From assembly GCA_030248215.1 (NCBI GenBank), contig JASANG010003801.1, positions 1 through 64,000 on the forward strand: DNA of 64,000 nucleotides, given 5' to 3'. Every line of letters starts with the position of its first letter. Positions within the stretch are counted from its first letter, which is position 1. A program made the translations under genes and the position numbers. Of the stretch, positions 59,702-64,000 are shown piece by piece. Under the pieces are notes generated by a model. It did not search any database. It was not told where the DNA came from and saw nothing but the letters and a program-made list of their open reading frames with translations. Source of the DNA: Enoplolaimus lenunculus (lineage: Eukaryota; Nematoda; Enoplea; Enoplida; Thoracostomopsidae).

Positions 59702-59704
59702 TCT

Positions 59705-60298
59705 GCTATTCAGACCAAATTACTAATTCGGCCAGTCCGTCTGGTAATCGCAGCTGCGTCTAGGCAAAAGTGTTTGTACACTTAAATGCCAAATTAGGCT
59801 TTATTTCACGACCAGACGCGCTACGGACAACCAGTCATGCGCTGGTTCTACTTTATTGTATTTGGACAACTCTCCGAGCACCTGAGCCTAGGCAATCAGT
59901 AATTGGCCTGACAGTTTAACCACCGGCATGGTTGGAACCGGTCCGGACCGTTGCCCACAGGCCGCGAGTGCCGGGCCAACCTAAATCTTGGAGCCGCAAG
60001 CCGTAGCGGAGCTAAACCGGGCCTAGTTCATTTTTGGGCCCACGAATTCGAGTCAGCCGTTCCCGAGCCTCGTTCAATAATTTGGACCCATTCGGGTCAT
60101 TTTTAGGGAGCGTGGAAACTGCTAATTGAAGCAACGCTATCACGAGTAACCCGTCAGACCTAAAGGGGATAACTTTGCACGTTTCTATTGAATGGAAATG
60201 TGTGGTAAATGGTAAGTCCCTGCGTAAATAATTATTACTTTCCTGCTGTTCATCACATTTCGTTAATTTTTTTGTATAGTCTAGCATTTCAAAATCTG
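59705..60298. other. 5' flank of the K2P gene
   Basis: More GC-rich than its surroundings (59900-60030 especially). A 91-codon minus-strand frame at 60012-60287 has no family resemblance. No promoter motif could be assigned. Confidence 0.35.
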
Positions 60299-60556
60299 TT
60301 ACACTGTAAATCCCAGTGAATTAATTAATCAACTCACAGACGGAAAGTTAGTGTTATTTCTGAGTTAATAACGGTAAACTTTAACTCACGTTGAGTTGAT
60401 TTTCTGTGTGAGTTGAATTGACTCCGGCGAAGTTGATTAATGAAATCAGAATGAGTTCAATCAACTCAGAATTGTGAGTCCTGATAGTCCAAACTCAGAT
60501 TGTAGTGTTTCAATTCATTCTGAGTTAAAATTAACTCACTAGAATTTACAGTGTAC
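60299..60556. mobile_element. GAGTTGATTAATCAACTC palindrome element, copy 2
   Basis: ACACTGTAAATCCCAGTGAA at the left, CACTAGAATTTACAGTGT at the right; several GAGTTGA/TCAACTC words inside. Confidence 0.78.
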
Positions 60557-61464
60557 GTTTGCTTTAAGCTTTGACTTCTCAGAATATTACGCTTAGGTTT
60601 AGGTTTAGGTTCAAGCTTTAGCTGGGTTATGCCTAACGTTTATTTTTTCAAGAAAAACACTCATATCTGCTTTACGGCCCAAAATTGAGTTCACAACAAA
60701 AATGTATATAAGAAAGATCACTTACTTAAATACCATTGTTGCGACTTTATTCATTATTCTGATTGAAGATACTGAGTCACGGAATACAATTAATATTAAT
60801 AAATTTTGATACGTTTAAATTTTAAAATATTGCCTTAAATAATAAATACTAGTCAACCGGCTTTGTGCAATGCGCAAATGTTAACGAATAAACAGCAATC
60901 TGTATGCAAATTTTTCTTTTCACAGAACAATCACTTTTGTAAACAATGTCTAATGCTGAAGTGTTGCCCAAAATGCGTATGTGGGTCATTCCAGTTGTAT
61001 TGTATAGATTGCGTGCTTTAAATCTAAAAATGTGAACTGAACAGAAAGCGGTTTCGGGTTCAACTTTTGTTCAAATGCAACCAAATACCGAAACAATGAG
61101 TGACGTTGGCAAGATCCGGCTTCGAAAATGTGTCAAAACGCAATGTCCAGGTCCCATCAAATGCGTATAGCAACTATCATCAGTATAGCGATAGGTTTTC
61201 AAACGAACGAGCGTCTACAATTGCAGATCTCAAAATTAGTACAGAAGTAGGGCAAATCAAACACAAACAATATGCTGACTAACGAACCTGACCATGCGCT
61301 GGTTCCAAAGTTACACGACCTATCACCAGCGATCTGGTGATTGGTCCGACACACATTTTGAGAATATATTCTGGATGAAAGCTCCGACTGTATTGGTTTT
61401 TGCGTCAAAGTACGACGGCAAACGTCTGGTTTCCGTTGCGAATGAAGCATTTTCATTGGTTTTC
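60557..61464. other. No gene recognised
   Basis: Short TTAGG-like remnant at 60590-60625; otherwise AT-rich with no exon-like segment. Confidence 0.4.
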
Positions 61465-62371
61465 ATTGAGCGAAGCGAAACTCCGAGCGAAGCTCGGAGT
61501 TTCGCGAAGCGTTTTATGTTTTTTACTTGGGGGTCGAAAGGTGGATGTCCGTCCGTCCGTCTGTCCGTCTACGGCTGAACCGACTTTGATAAAGTTTTTT
61601 TGTTTGAAAGCCAATTATGCTGGAGTGTTAACCTCGCATTGGGGTTTTAAAATTTTAAACCGTTTATTAGCTACAGGCTAATTTGCATAATTAATTAAGC
61701 CTAAATTAGGACTTTCCACAATATTTCACTAATTATTACAGTTAGAAGCAATGTAAATTTAGCATTAAAGGGTTTTTGGGTGCAAGGAATCTGCGTAGAC
61801 TGTTTACAAACCTCCAAAATCGGTAGTTGAGCAGCTAGCTAATAGATAATTTGCATATTAGCATAGTTTATAAGCCTAAATTACGACGTTTTACAATATT
61901 TCACTAATTATTAAGGTTAAAAGCAATATAATTTCAGCGGTTTTAGGTGCGAAGAATTTGAATAAATAGTTTACAAACATCCAAAACCGATAATTAAATA
62001 ATTAGCTAATAGCTAATTTGCATATTAGCTTAATTGACAAGACAAAACTATGACTTTTTAAATTATTTCAATAATTATTAGGGTTTACTGAACGTTTTGG
62101 GTGCGAGGAATCTGAATAAAATGTTTACAAACTTCCAAAACCGATAATTGAATAGTTAGCTAATAGCTAATTTGCATATTAGCTTAATTGACAAGACAAA
62201 ATTAGGACTTTTGAAATTATTCCAAAAAATATCAGGGTGGCTGAAGGGTTTCTGGGTGCGCGGAATCTGACGAAATTGCTTACAAACCTCCAAAACCGAT
62301 AGATTAATAGTTAGCTAATAACTAATTTGCATATTACCTAATTGCTTACGTGTGTTCGAGCTTCGCTCAAT
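61465..62371. mobile_element. Inverted-ended element with internal tandem array
   Basis: ATTGAGCGAAGC at the left and GCTTCGCTCAAT at the right. Just inside the left end are a GAGCGAAGCTCGGAG hairpin, a GTCCGTCCGTCTGTCCGTC run and CTACGGCTGAACCGACTTTG, a word seen in many invertebrate non-autonomous elements. The rest is a tandem array of 150-170 bp units, each with CCAAAACCGATAATTGA and GCTAATTTGCATATTAGC (starts near 61809, 61979, 62131, 62286). No transposase frame is present. Confidence 0.8.
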
Positions 62372-64000
62372 AAATGTAGTCCCACTACGACTGGTTATAT
62401 GTTTTGAAACTTGTCTGCCATGAAATGTAGCATGCGGTAGTGCTTATCTGGAGCAAATTCTTTAGGCCAAGTTTACCTGCGGAATAATTGTGGCACCATT
62501 TTTGATATTAGGTTCCGCTGTAATGGCAGTTTTCAGGATTCGGTTTGGGAATAGACAATATTTATTCAAGAATGACGATCCCGGTTGAAGGGACTTGGTC
62601 AAAAGTTGTATATATGTGTTTTCAAAATACCTCCTACAACATAGTTGAACCGTGGGGACGAATTTATTATTTTGCAAACTCACTTCTTATAGATGCTTAC
62701 GCCACCGCTGAGGGCGTAACACTTATATAAACAGATTAAAATAATTTCACTGTGATAGAGATCCCGCGGTCCACGGGACTACGGGTATTAATAATTCAAC
62801 GAGCCAGTAGTGGCTCAAAACCCTAAATCCGAATTTGAATTGAAACAGGTGTGCGCTACTATAAGTAGGGCTCTGGCAATAAACGCTATTGTGCCATATT
62901 TGTTGCGTGAAGCCGGCAGGCGACGCAATTCAAAAATGGTTGTTTAAAAATTTCCGGTACCTCATTCGACAATTTATATGCGTTAGTGTACCTATGACAC
63001 CGGACGATAATAAATCAAAAGGTATACGACCAACCTAACCCAAAACTTTAAAACTAACCCCTATCAACCCAGAGGCTGTCTCGAGTTCAAACAGTTTGTA
63101 TCCGGCTTTTTAGCAGAAACTTTGAAAGAGAAACCGGATATCCGGATATACGGATAAATATCCGGCAAGAATTGCCTGATATCCGGATATGAAAAAATAT
63201 CCGATGCCCATCACTAATAAATATAAATATATATAAATATAAATATATAACTATAAACATATACATTATATTAATATATATAATCTGTTAAACTTCAAGT
63301 TGAGTTTATCTTGCGATTCACAACTGTGTAGCACCTATCACCAGAATTGAATATAACATTCAACTATTTTAAATAAAGTAATAAAATTCGGCAAACTATT
63401 AAAGATTGGCACCTATAAATTTTGTCTCTTAATAGCTTAGGCCAACAAAATATTTCTAAATGCCGTGGCAAATATTCGATTACCGCCTAAACAATATGTA
63501 ACCGTATAATAATCTCCAATATACCTTGGATGGGTTGGTTGAATTAGCAAAAAAAATTAAACTTGAAAGTTCTAAAATTACTAAGGACCAATGTATAGAA
63601 CAGAGTCGTAACAGTAGTTTTTCAATTATCATTGAAACCAGCGGGTGCACTGTACCTTTGGTTCAAGGCTTCAAATGTTTTGATGATCGTTTTTGTTTGT
63701 TAAAAAGGCAACCACATGACACGCCTGCTTAAAAAGTGTTCCATTTGATGTTGTCATACCGACAAGTATCTTCTTGATCTATTAAATTTCAACTGAACTA
63801 AAATTCGAAATGTCAAACTGTGTCTTTGGTTGAAATTTTCGATGGCAAATGTGGTGAAAAATAAGCAAACTCTTTTTAAGACATATAAAAAAACAATTGT
63901 AGTAACCAAAACGTTGTTAAGGTCAGCTGTCATCATGTACCCAATGACGAAGCAGCCACACTCAAATACCCCCATTCGGGGGGGCACCACAAAGCGTACC
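62372..64000. other. Unassigned right end of window
   Basis: A minus-strand stretch ending at a donor-like CCGCAG|GTAAAC (about 62478) reads FPNRILKTAITAEPNIKNGA and could be an exon of a gene continuing outside, but I recognise no family. 63090-63200 contains repeated ATCCGGATAT words. 63230-63290 is (TA)-rich. 63588-63616 is a stub of a TTAGGC-type MITE end. Confidence 0.3.

Noticed and set aside
60012-60287. Possible additional N-terminal K2P exon
   Set aside because: An in-frame stop lies just upstream of the K2P ATG at 59701, and this frame has no donor matching that exon.
63754-63990. Minus-strand 78-codon frame at window edge
   Set aside because: Short, no recognised motif and truncated context; cannot be supported as a gene.

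Overview
This is an AT-rich, repeat-dense stretch of an animal nuclear genome. GT-AG introns, a two-pore potassium channel of the invertebrate type, a collagen prolyl 4-hydroxylase and an alpha-tubulin place it in a metazoan. Dozens of dispersed elements carry runs of TTAGGC, the nematode telomeric hexamer. With the gene set this suggests a nematode, perhaps one with an unusually repeat-rich genome; the species is not known to me. Five host genes can be read. From the left: (1) a single-exon ionotropic-receptor-like channel on the minus strand (658-2166/2235); (2) on the plus strand, a coding-like but unrecognised block (about 2590-4227); (3) a prolyl 4-hydroxylase alpha subunit on the minus strand, 13 exons over 15 kb (23654 down to 8655), lacking only its 5' signal-peptide exon; (4) a PAIP1-like MIF4G protein on the minus strand (34095 down to 28569) ending in a very long Gln/His tract; (5) an alpha-tubulin on the plus strand, ten exons from 39268 to 44893, reconstructed completely at 452 residues; (6) a K2P channel on the minus strand, seven exons from 59701 down to 53024, reconstructed completely at 329 residues. 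These genes are unrelated in function and show no operon-like spacing. Everything else is mainly short non-autonomous DNA elements and satellites. The dominant class (over 30 copies) is a MITE with GGCC-ended inverted termini, several exact 8-bp target duplications (hAT-like) and a core of TTAGGC repeats. Other families include long palindromes packed with TGAGTCA/TGACTCA, elements whose inverted ends enclose a tRNA-like pol III promoter, and an array bounded by ATTGAGCGAAGC ends. There are also a 22-bp GC-rich minisatellite, a 31-bp minisatellite that seems to have grown from an element tail, and (CAA)n tracts inside two coding genes. No LTR retrovirus-like element, CRISPR array, rRNA gene or convincing functional tRNA gene was seen.
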